Shown here piece by piece: positions 7,493-12,577 of a stretch of DNA of 12,577 nt. Origin of the DNA: JAZDOH01 sp043798815 (GTDB lineage Bacteria > Patescibacteriota > Gracilibacteria > UM-FILTER-43-11); the NCBI GenBank assembly GCA_043798815.1, contig JAZDOH010000056.1, positions 1 to 12,577 on the forward strand, given 5' to 3'. A program made the translations under genes and the position numbers. The first letter of the stretch is position 1. Every line of letters begins with the position of its first letter. The notes under the pieces were generated by a model. It ran no database searches, had not been told where the DNA came from, and worked only from the letters and a program-made list of their open reading frames with translations.

Positions 7493-7509
7493 CTCCGAAG
7501 AGGGATTTT
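7473..7509 (-). terminator. Intrinsic terminator of ftsZ
   Basis: An 11-bp perfect stem pairs 7473-7483 (AAAATCCCTCT) with 7499-7509 (AGAGGGATTTT) around a 15-base loop that can itself fold a little. Read on the minus strand it starts 15 nt after the ftsZ stop and ends in five T. This is the clearest intrinsic terminator in the window. Confidence 0.8.
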
Positions 7510-7523
7510 GATGTTGAATGAAG

Positions 7524-8693
7524 TTATTTCCGAAGGGCTTTCCGCATGAAAGCAGGCACTTCCAGATCCTCACCGGCCTTCTCGGCAGGCTTGGCCTGAC
7601 CCATTTGGAGCTTGCTGGTGGGGGTGTTGCCCAATCGAGCTGTCGTGTTTTCTGAGCCAGCAGTGGTTCGCTTTTGATCCTGTTCATTAAAGCCAGCCGC
7701 AATGACGGTGCATTTGATTTCACCCGCGTAGTTCTCATTGATGACGGCACCGAAAATGATGTTGGCCTGAGGATCCGCAGCTTCTGTAATGATTCTGGCC
7801 GCCTCATCCACTTCAAACATACTGAGGTCATTGCCACCGGTAACGTTAAAGAGTATTCCCTTGGCGCCCGCGATGGACATTTCAAGCAATGGAGATTCAA
7901 TGGCTGCCCGAGCCGCATCCACAGCGCGGTTTTCGCCACTGCCATAGCCGATGCCCATAAGAGCGGAACCGGCGCTGGTCATGATGGTGCGCACGTCGGC
8001 AAAGTCCACGTTGATCATGCCGTGAGTGGTGATTAAATCCGCAATTCCCTGAATCGCCTGGCGGAGCACGTCATCGACTACGATAAACGCCTCGGTGAGG
8101 GGGGTCTTTTTGTCGATGATTGAAAGAATGCGGTCATTGGGAATGGTGATAAGCGTGTCTACTTTAGCTTTAAGATCGTCATACCCTTGCATAGCCACCT
8201 GATTGCGTCGGGCTCCTTCGAATGAGAAAGGCCGAGTTACAACCGCAACGGTTAAAATACCAAGTTCTCTTGCGATGTCTGCGATGATCGGAGCAGCACC
8301 AGTTCCGGTACCGCCGCCAAGCCCACAGGTGATGAACACCATATCTGCCCCCTCCAAAGCGCTCTTGAGTTCTTCACTGGATTCTTCCGCCGCTTTCTTA
8401 CCAATGGACGGTTCAGAGCCGGCACCCAAACCACGCGTGGTGGCTTTGCCGATATTGATGCGGTGAGGCGCCTGGGAATGATACAAAGCCTGCGCGTCGG
8501 TGTTCACGGCGATAAAATCAACCCCTTCCACTTTGGCGCTGATCATGCGATTGATGGCATTGCTGCCGCCGCCGCCGACTCCAATAACCTTGATAGAAGC
8601 CAAAGGCGTAAGATCCGGTGTGACTTCCATAGAAGTGGGACGTGGGCGTCCAGTGGAGGAGCCGCTGAATAAATTTTTAAGTGCTTGAGACAT
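7524..8693 (-). CDS. ftsZ: Cell division protein FtsZ
   Basis: Tubulin-like GTPase that polymerises into the Z-ring at the division site; 389 residues, normal length. After an N-terminal extension of about 27 residues comes the nucleotide-binding fold IKVIGVGGGGSNAINRM. The tubulin signature GGGTGTG is at 126-132 (CGLGGGTGTGAAP). The T7 synergy-loop sequence NVDFADVRTIM (228-238) supplies catalytic Asp230 and Asp232. A poorly conserved linker (about 337-375) precedes the C-terminal peptide DLEVPAFMRKALRK, the type that binds FtsA. The start at 8693 has no Shine-Dalgarno sequence; the leader is almost pure A/T. It follows ftsA by 123 bp and ends in its own terminator, so ftsA-ftsZ form the end of a transcription unit. 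Confidence 0.98.
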   Translation of the reverse strand: MSQALKNLFSGSSTGRPRPTSMEVTPDLTPLASIKVIGVGGGGSNAINRMISAKVEGVDFIAVNTDAQALYHSQAPHRINIGKATTRGLGAGSEPSIGKKAAEESSEELKSALEGADMVFITCGLGGGTGTGAAPIIADIARELGILTVAVVTRPFSFEGARRNQVAMQGYDDLKAKVDTLITIPNDRILSIIDKKTPLTEAFIVVDDVLRQAIQGIADLITTHGMINVDFADVRTIMTSAGSALMGIGYGSGENRAVDAARAAIESPLLEMSIAGAKGILFNVTGGNDLSMFEVDEAARIITEAADPQANIIFGAVINENYAGEIKCTVIAAGFNEQDQKRTTAGSENTTARLGNTPTSKLQMGQAKPAEKAGEDLEVPAFMRKALRK

Positions 8694-8700
8694 GGCGTAA

Positions 8701-8763
8701 AAAATTAAAAAATTAAAAATTCATGGTAAAGGCAAACTTTGAATTTTTTAATTTTTATTTTTG
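8701..8763. repeat. AT-rich imperfect inverted repeat in the ftsZ leader
   Basis: A- and T-tracts at 8701-8722 and 8741-8763 are imperfect inverted copies around an 18-base centre. The arms differ by one or two indels. The stretch forms the untranslated leader just before ftsZ. It may be bent DNA or a weak RNA hairpin. The minus-strand copy has TTTTTT tracts at about 8-bp steps. Confidence 0.4.
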
Positions 8764-8811
8764 TGCCTGCAGGCAGGCAAGGAGAAATGGTTTACTAAAA
8801 TAAACCATTTC
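8764..8811. repeat. Palindrome plus 11-bp hairpin in the ftsA-ftsZ gap
   Basis: TGCCTGCAGGCA (8764-8775) is a perfect 12-bp palindrome, followed by one more GGCA. Next to it, GAAATGGTTTA (8784-8794) and TAAACCATTTC (8801-8811) form a perfect 11-bp stem with loop CTAAAA. The hairpin begins 6 nt after the ftsA stop on the minus strand. It is not followed by a T-run, so a simple terminator is unlikely. mRNA processing, stabilisation or attenuation between ftsA and ftsZ are options (inference). Confidence 0.55.
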
Positions 8812-8816
8812 AAAGT

Positions 8817-10049
8817 TTATGGCAATAGGTTTTTAAACCACCCCTTCATACCACCGAAAAACTTTTTGAAATCCATTCCGCCAAACCCGTACGATCGTCC
8901 CTCATATTTTGCTCCCCATACCACCAATCCAATGGCCGTAGCATAAGCCGGATCGTCTATTTTATCCACCACTCCTTCCACCTCTGTGGGGAAACCGATT
9001 TGAACGGGCAATCCCAGCACCTCACGCGCCAAATCCAAACAGCCAGGAATCTTAACTCCGGCGCCTGTCAAAATCGCTCCCGCCGGCAACATTCCGTCGC
9101 GCCCAATGGAACGCAATTCGTCTTTGGCCATGACGAAAATTTCATGGTAACGAGCCTGAATGATTTCGGCCAAATGGCGCTTGCTGACCGTTTGCTGATC
9201 GATCTTGCTAACTAAAGAAAGATCGATGGTTTCCCGCTCGTTCACTTCGTCCGGAATCACGGTACCGTATTCGATCTTGATCTTTTCAGCCGTATCAATG
9301 GAAGTGCGCAAACCGATGGCTATATCATTCGTCACACTCTCACCGCCCACCGGAAGTGAAGCGGTATAAAGCGTGGTACCTTCTTCATAAACTGAAAGCG
9401 AGGTGCTGCCGGCGCCGATATCAATCACAACCACGCCCAATTCCTTTTGCCGACGGCTGAGCACTGCTTCCGCGGAAGCCAAGGATGCGGGGATCATATC
9501 GTCGATGTCCACTCCCGCCTGATGCACCGCTTTTTCCAAATTCTTCACAATGGTTGTTTGCCCCGTGATGATGTGGGCATCCACCTCGAGCCGCACGCCG
9601 ATCATGCCCACAGGGTTTTTAATGCCCTTTTGGTCGTCGACTGAAAAGGATTTGGGAATGATGCGCAAAATACGACGGTTCGAAGGCATGCTCACCGCTT
9701 GAGCAGCTTCGAGTACGCGATTGAGATCATCTTCAATAATCTCGCTTCCCGCGTGGGAAATGGCGATGACCCCCTTGCTATCAAACGATTCCACATGATG
9801 TCCGCTCATGCCAACGAATACATGATGAATGGGCGCGCCAGACATGCGTTCGGCGTCTTCAAGTGAGGCGGAAATGTTGCTGATAGCCTCGTCTACATCA
9901 ATGATATTCCCCTTGCGCATCCCTGTGGAAGGAGCCACTCCTACTCCAATAATATTGGGCATGCGTTTTTCTTCTTCCAGGAGCGCGATCACCGTTCGGA
10001 TCTTAGAACTCCCCACGTCCAATCCTGCGATTATTTGTTCCCTCGGCAT
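8817..10049 (-). CDS. ftsA: Cell division protein FtsA
   Basis: Actin-like ATPase that tethers FtsZ to the membrane and recruits later division proteins; 410 residues, normal length. The phosphate-1 motif is GLDVGSSKI (9-17). The SHS2/1C domain that characterises FtsA follows (about 80-165, including HHVFVGMSGHHVES). Phosphate-2 is VVVIDIGAGSTS (206-217). The adenosine motif is GAILTGAGVKIPG (324-336). The C-terminal amphipathic helix DFKKFFGGMKGWFKNLLP (393-410) is the membrane-targeting sequence. No Shine-Dalgarno sequence precedes the ATG. It is followed by ftsZ in the usual order. The other dcw-cluster genes (mur, ftsQ, ftsW) do not flank it here; ybeY lies upstream after a 216-bp gap. 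Confidence 0.97.
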   Translation of the reverse strand: MPREQIIAGLDVGSSKIRTVIALLEEEKRMPNIIGVGVAPSTGMRKGNIIDVDEAISNISASLEDAERMSGAPIHHVFVGMSGHHVESFDSKGVIAISHAGSEIIEDDLNRVLEAAQAVSMPSNRRILRIIPKSFSVDDQKGIKNPVGMIGVRLEVDAHIITGQTTIVKNLEKAVHQAGVDIDDMIPASLASAEAVLSRRQKELGVVVIDIGAGSTSLSVYEEGTTLYTASLPVGGESVTNDIAIGLRTSIDTAEKIKIEYGTVIPDEVNERETIDLSLVSKIDQQTVSKRHLAEIIQARYHEIFVMAKDELRSIGRDGMLPAGAILTGAGVKIPGCLDLAREVLGLPVQIGFPTEVEGVVDKIDDPAYATAIGLVVWGAKYEGRSYGFGGMDFKKFFGGMKGWFKNLLP

Positions 10050-10265
10050 GGTTCAAAAATTGTACTCGGCTTATTTTTTTATCTTTTGTACTCTACACCC
10101 CCTTATTTTTTTTGACAAATCATTTTTAAAAAATGGGGGTAATTTTGCCATGATGAACAAATTTTTTGTTCTGATTTTCTGTCTTGTACAAGCCAAAAAG
10201 CCATGAACAAATTTTTGATTTAACAAAACCAAAAAAATAAATCAAAAAACAACCAAAAAAATTAT
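10050..10265. other. AT-rich ybeY-ftsA intergenic region with several short inverted repeats
   Basis: No convincing gene. It contains the palindrome CTTGTACAAG (10183-10192), a GAACAAA/TTTGTTC hairpin (10155-10171), and a perfect 11-bp inverted repeat TTTTTGATTTA/TAAATCAAAAA (10212-10222 and 10238-10248). The motif TGAACAAAT is repeated (10154, 10204 and, inside ybeY, 10366), and CCAAAAAAAT is repeated at 10229 and 10253. The A/T-only stem is a poor terminator for ybeY, though its minus-strand copy is T-rich. Confidence 0.45.
10090..10118 (-). promoter_or_regulatory. Candidate promoter of ftsA-ftsZ
   Basis: TTGTCA (10113-10118), a 17-bp spacer and TAGAGT (10090-10095) on the minus strand. 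The leader would be about 34 nt. A second -10-like TACAAT (10059-10064) lies 9 bp before the ATG but lacks a -35. The element overlaps an imperfect inverted repeat with C5/G5 arms (10098-10102 and 10135-10139). Confidence 0.5.
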
Positions 10266-10682
10266 TCAGGTCACATCTTCACCCAATACTTCACATTCAA
10301 CGGAATGCATGCGTTTGTAGTCCGCGTCTTTTTCATGATCGTATCCGTGAATGTGCAAAAAACCATGAACAAATAATTTATTCAATTCGCTCTGTAGCGG
10401 ATGCCGAAAATCCTTCGCCTGCCTCTTCGCCGTATCCACGCTGATGTAAATCTCTCCCGCCAACCCTTCGACATCATCATTATAATTGAAGGAAAGCACA
10501 TCCGTGGGCTTGTTTTTTCCCCGATACGCCTTGTTGAGCTGCCGGATGTAAGCGTCGTTCACAAACACCACATTAAAATCTCCCTCGTGAACACGAATGG
10601 TTTTTTTGAGTTTTAAAATGAAAGGACTAAACGCCTTCTCATCTATCCCCCACTCCCGATGATTGAGGAAGTGGATCTTCAT
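10266..10682 (-). CDS. ybeY: Endoribonuclease YbeY (16S rRNA 3'-end maturation)
   Basis: Zinc-dependent single-strand endoribonuclease of the UPF0054 family, which acts in 16S rRNA 3' processing and ribosome quality control in the cytoplasm. The protein has 138 residues, slightly shorter than E. coli YbeY (155). The zinc-binding motif HGFLHIHGYDH is complete (His106, His110, His116). The conserved substrate-channel region is present as LNKAYRGKNKPTDVLSF (49-65), with Arg54. The start at 10682 gives the expected N-terminus and lies 11 bp after a TATAAT, so the mRNA should have only about 5 nt of leader. The stop is TGA. ftsA follows in the same direction after 216 bp. Confidence 0.95.
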   Translation of the reverse strand: MKIHFLNHREWGIDEKAFSPFILKLKKTIRVHEGDFNVVFVNDAYIRQLNKAYRGKNKPTDVLSFNYNDDVEGLAGEIYISVDTAKRQAKDFRHPLQSELNKLFVHGFLHIHGYDHEKDADYKRMHSVECEVLGEDVT

Positions 10683-10693
10683 AAACAGGGCTC

Positions 10694-10699
10694 ATTATA
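10694..10699 (-). promoter_or_regulatory. -10 box of ybeY
   Basis: A perfect TATAAT on the minus strand, 11 bp before the ybeY ATG. The best -35 candidate is TTGCTT (10715-10720) with a short 15-bp spacer, so the -35 is uncertain. Confidence 0.5.
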
Positions 10700-10760
10700 G
10701 TACAAATCAACAAGAAGCAAAAATTTGACCCACGGATCATCACGGGAAAAGAAGTCGCTT

Positions 10761-10793
10761 CGAAAGTAAGTGGCGTGAATCACTCACCTTTCG
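10761..10793 (-). repeat. Stem-loop at the end of the doubtful ORF
   Basis: Arms 10761-10772 and 10781-10793 pair through CGAAAG/CTTTCG plus AGTG/CACT, with one bulge and one mismatch, around an 8-base loop. On the minus strand a second short stem (GAAG/CTTC, 10751-10761) and TTTT follow. It could form the 3' end of a minus-strand transcript, but the T-run is not directly attached. Confidence 0.4.
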
Positions 10794-11058
10794 TAATTCT
10801 AAACTTCAGTGACGCCCCTTCCACCTCACGCCTACTGTCAGTTATGACACATGCTATGGAGCAAAGGGGTCTTCTTAACGAAGAACATTCTGGACCACTC
10901 TCACCATTTTTAAAGTATTGACACTGCGCCTCAGCGCGTCCAAAATTATCAGCTCCCCCTTCGCTTATGACGGTAAAAACAAGGCTAGGCAACTCGGGAC
11001 ATTGCCTTCTTAGGGAAGCGGAACTGAAGCTGAATCTTTGTCCTGCTTTTACGCCCAT
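10780..11058 (-). CDS. Doubtful 92-residue Cys/Ser/Arg-rich ORF, or part of a non-coding RNA
   Basis: Not recognised. The frame encodes 92 residues with five cysteines and no hydrophobic segment, signal peptide or known motif. Codon use argues against it: about seven of nine arginines are AGA/AGG and three of four isoleucines are ATA, while neighbouring real genes favour CGN and ATC/ATT. No Shine-Dalgarno sequence is present, though that holds for all genes here. An extended -10 promoter lies 40 bp upstream and a stem-loop overlaps the stop, so the region is probably transcribed. It may be a foreign or young small gene, or the frame may be accidental within a structured RNA. Confidence 0.22.
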   Translation of the reverse strand: MGVKAGQRFSFSSASLRRQCPELPSLVFTVISEGGADNFGRAEAQCQYFKNGESGPECSSLRRPLCSIACVITDSRREVEGASLKFRITKGE

Positions 11059-11098
11059 GGAATTTTAATGATTGGGGCTAATTTTAGTCTTAGAGCAA

Positions 11099-11104
11099 AT
11101 TATA
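11099..11104 (-). promoter_or_regulatory. Extended -10 promoter reading toward 11058
   Basis: TATAAT preceded by TGT on the minus strand gives a TGN extended -10, which can work without a good -35 (none is obvious at 16-18 bp). Transcription would start near 11092, 34 bases before the ATG at 11058. The four-site dyad at 11143-11181 lies about 51-89 bp upstream of that start. Confidence 0.5.
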
Positions 11105-11142
11105 ACAAGCCAATTTTTTATTGAACCGCTAAAAAACGCCGA

Positions 11143-11181
11143 TGTGTGGACTTTGTGTGGACTCCACACATGATCCACACA
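11143..11181. repeat. 39-bp dyad of four TGTGTGGA octamers with 11-bp spacing
   Basis: Identical octamers lie at 11143-11150 and 11154-11161 (forward) and at 11163-11170 and 11174-11181 (reverse complement). The two in each orientation are 11 bp apart. The dyad axis is base 11162. The octamers match perfectly while the 3-bp spacers (CTT and TGA) do not. It could be an operator for a multi-subunit DNA-binding protein. Read as RNA on the minus strand it is an 8+7-bp hairpin with a TTTTTT tract 6 nt beyond, so it could also end the upstream PsbP-like transcript. TGATCCACA (11171-11179) matches the DnaA box in 8 of 9 bases. Confidence 0.7.
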
Positions 11182-11268
11182 AGGTGGGTGTGAATCTTGC
11201 ACGCAGTCCTAAACGAGATGAACCAGTTTGCCTAAAAACATGGCAGTTAACCGACGTTGTGCTGATTT

Positions 11269-11775
11269 TTAATTCAACAAACGAAAGCTTTTGTAAAATG
11301 TCTCAAATTCTTCAGGATTATAAGATGTCTGTAAAACAAATATCTTTCCATACGCTTCGAATACGATTGCAGTTGTTGGATCGGTGGGCGGAGTGGTTGT
11401 CACAGAAATTTTAATAGCTTTGATTCCATTCAATTCTATATTGTTACGTGACTCGGAGCGCTCTGTTCCAGCCGTGAATCCGATTTGCCCAATAAGGTCT
11501 TCTTGGGTTTTTTCTGCTTTATCATAATATTGCAAACTCATACCAAGGCCACCCCCAGGACTGACAGCAAAACCGCTGCTGAGGTCTGCTTTGATCCAAC
11601 CTGATGGATATTGTATTGTGTAGCCTATCTGCGGATCAGTGACTACTTGCCACTGCGAATTTTGTTCAACAATAGTTTTCTGAAGTGGTCGATGCTGCCA
11701 GAGATAAACACCTCCACCTACTACAATTGCTGTTACAATTATTACGATAAAGGTTTTGTATGTCTGTGATAGCAT
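11269..11775 (-). CDS. Membrane-anchored PsbP-like protein of unknown function
   Basis: A 168-residue protein. It starts with a short positively charged end and one transmembrane segment (about 8-26, FIVIIVTAIVVGGGVYLW). This is followed by a linker and a single extracytoplasmic domain containing GYTIQYPSGW (51-60), the hallmark opening of PsbP-like domains. Later features include the segment IELNGIKAIKIS and a C-terminal FETFYKSFRLL that also fit that fold. There is no lipobox cysteine and no cleavage-like AXA site, so it is probably an uncleaved signal anchor with the domain outside. Bacterial PsbP-like proteins of this size are common in CPR genomes and have no assigned function. It follows the metallopeptidase gene by 57 bp in the same direction but has its own -10 box. 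Codon and base composition are AT-richer than in the genes left of 10700. Confidence 0.75.
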   Translation of the reverse strand: MLSQTYKTFIVIIVTAIVVGGGVYLWQHRPLQKTIVEQNSQWQVVTDPQIGYTIQYPSGWIKADLSSGFAVSPGGGLGMSLQYYDKAEKTQEDLIGQIGFTAGTERSESRNNIELNGIKAIKISVTTTPPTDPTTAIVFEAYGKIFVLQTSYNPEEFETFYKSFRLLN

Positions 11776-11803
11776 AAGGTTTTGATGATTAAGAATTATT
11801 TTG

Positions 11804-11809
11804 ATTATA
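11804..11809 (-). promoter_or_regulatory. -10 box of the PsbP-like gene
   Basis: A perfect TATAAT on the minus strand, 28 bp before the ATG at 11775, in the short gap after the metallopeptidase stop. The position 17 bp upstream reads TGGATA, a weak -35, and there is no TGN extension. Confidence 0.45.
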
Positions 11810-11833
11810 AACGAGGGGGTAATTTTTATCCAT

Positions 11834-12577
11834 TTATTTATAGTTTCTAAATAAGTTTTCTAGCACATCTTTTGCGACAGGGCTGAATTCAAGCAGTCTT
11901 TTATCTTCGTTCCCTGTACATCTGCCACCCATGATATTGCAACTTAATTTAGATCTATAACCATTGAGGCCTTCGCATCCTTGATAGCAACCATATCCTT
12001 CTAGGCAACTAGCTCCAAAGTTTTCATCAGAAAATAATCCTCTGCACACTTCATTGCCATATAATGAAAGCCAGATGCAGCCGGGAGTGAAACTAGAATT
12101 TTCGCATCGGTTTTTTTCGATAATTTTTGAACATTCATCGTATTGAGGTTCCGGCAAAGGTGAATTACCGCTACACCATTTAGGACAACCAAACAAATCA
12201 CAGTTGGGATATTGTGAGGGGTCATCAAATACATCACTGGTAAAATATTCGTCTTTCAATCCCCCAAAGGAATGTCCAAATTCATGAACGAACACGGAAA
12301 CCGAAGGCGTAATATAAAGATCAGGATTTGCGAATGCCGTCTCCCGATCTATTGTAAAAGGTGTAATTTGAGCAAAATTTTGACCTGTAAAAGCATAACC
12401 GGACTGCCCCCCAGTCCCGCTCAAATCATTTGATAAAACTACAATATTATCAGCATCACCGCATGATTGAACCTTTTCTTCTGCCCAAAGCTTACACCCC
12501 CATTGATCACCATTATTCTCGCCAGGAATCTGACAATTCTGATCTTCATTGATTTTCAAAAGAAAAATATTAAATTT
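11834..12577 (-). CDS. M64-like zinc metallopeptidase, Cys-rich, N-terminus outside window
   Basis: The frame stays open to the right edge, so the TTG at 12559 is not the start and the N-terminus is missing; 247 residues are visible. HEFGHSFGGLKDEY (98-111 of the visible part) is the HEXXHXXGXXXDEY zinc site of the IgA peptidase M64 family: two His ligands, the catalytic Glu, and a third ligand in the downstream part. IVVLSND upstream fits the strand before the site. GYRSKLSCNIMG near the C-terminus fits the family's YR...C-M element that acts as a Met-turn. Between these lies an insert unusually rich in cysteine (for example CLEGYGCYQGCEG), suggesting disulphides in an exported protein. Substrate unknown. 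It is AT-richer than the housekeeping genes and is followed by the PsbP-like gene. The family call rests on motifs only. Confidence 0.75.
   Translation of the reverse strand, partial: KFNIFLLKINEDQNCQIPGENNGDQWGCKLWAEEKVQSCGDADNIVVLSNDLSGTGGQSGYAFTGQNFAQITPFTIDRETAFANPDLYITPSVSVFVHEFGHSFGGLKDEYFTSDVFDDPSQYPNCDLFGCPKWCSGNSPLPEPQYDECSKIIEKNRCENSSFTPGCIWLSLYGNEVCRGLFSDENFGASCLEGYGCYQGCEGLNGYRSKLSCNIMGGRCTGNEDKRLLEFSPVAKDVLENLFRNYK

Larger units (their letters stand above)
10683..11268. other. 586-bp region without a convincing gene
   Basis: Between ybeY and the PsbP-like gene. It holds the ybeY promoter, a doubtful ORF (10780-11058, minus), small hairpins and an extended -10 promoter (11099-11104, minus). 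The hairpins include GCGC-CTCA-GCGC near 10925, AGGCAA/TTGCCT near 10985-11010, and a longer one at 10761-10793. A four-site dyad lies at 11143-11181. No tRNA, tmRNA, SRP RNA or RNase P RNA signature was recognised on either strand. Confidence 0.5.

Noticed and set aside
11143..11181. Replication origin (DnaA-box cluster)
   Set aside because: Only one 9-mer matches the DnaA box well (8/9). There is no dnaA or dnaN, no clear DUE beside it, and the repeated unit TGTGTGGA differs from the box.
10683..11268. tmRNA, RNase P RNA, SRP RNA or tRNA in the large gap
   Set aside because: I searched both strands by eye for the conserved tmRNA ends, GAGGAAAGTCC, GGAAGGAAGCAGCC and T-loop sequences, and found none.
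12557..12559. TTG start for the metallopeptidase
   Set aside because: The frame stays open upstream to the window edge and the part before the zinc site is too short, so the real start lies outside.
1..12577. UGA recoding as in some related candidate phyla
   Set aside because: alaS and ybeY end in TGA at the expected protein ends, and no conserved frame needs an in-frame TGA read as an amino acid.

Overview
The window looks like a bacterial chromosome segment, most likely from a Patescibacteria/CPR lineage (inference, not proven here). Four things point that way. The alanyl-tRNA synthetase is very short (588 aa, no C-terminal tRNA-binding domain). Type IV pilus ATPases sit beside ftsA/ftsZ in a tightly packed map. 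Small surface proteins of the PsbP-like and Cys-rich M64-like kinds follow. None of the nine assessable start codons has a recognisable Shine-Dalgarno sequence. UGA is used as a stop (alaS, ybeY), so the recoded UGA of Absconditabacteria/Gracilibacteria is not in use. No rRNA, tRNA, CRISPR or insertion sequence was seen.

Layout. Positions 1-1497 (+): the 3' part of ileS and a small 4-TM holin-like membrane protein. Positions 1494-2603 (-): a PilT-family ATPase with altered catalytic motifs, tail-to-tail with the holin-like gene. A 76-bp divergent promoter region separates it from alaS (2680-4446, +). A 234-bp gap carries an operator-like dyad and a strong promoter, then an MscS channel gene (4681-5820, +). 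This abuts, tail to tail with no gap, pilB (5821-7455, -). Further along the minus strand, reading upstream, are ftsZ, ftsA and ybeY. A 586-bp region without a convincing gene follows (10683-11268). It holds a promoter, several hairpins, one doubtful ORF and a striking 39-bp four-site dyad. The right end (11269-12577, -) is visibly AT-richer and encodes a membrane-anchored PsbP-like protein and a zinc metallopeptidase truncated by the window edge.

How the genes relate. ileS and alaS charge tRNA. YbeY matures 16S rRNA. FtsA and FtsZ build the division ring. PilB and the PilT-like protein are motor ATPases of a type IV pilus whose structural genes lie outside the window. MscS protects against osmotic shock. 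The last two genes probably act at or outside the cell surface.

Regulation. Promoters of one style (TTGNNN, 17-bp spacer, extended TGN-TATAAT) precede the PilT-like gene, mscS and pilB. In alaS, pilB and ybeY the -10 box lies 8-11 bp before the ATG, so those mRNAs should be nearly leaderless. The points most worth a second look are the degenerate PilT, the 39-bp dyad near 11162, the orphan transcription unit at about 10745-11104, the pilB promoter embedded in the ftsZ terminator, and the consistent absence of Shine-Dalgarno sequences.
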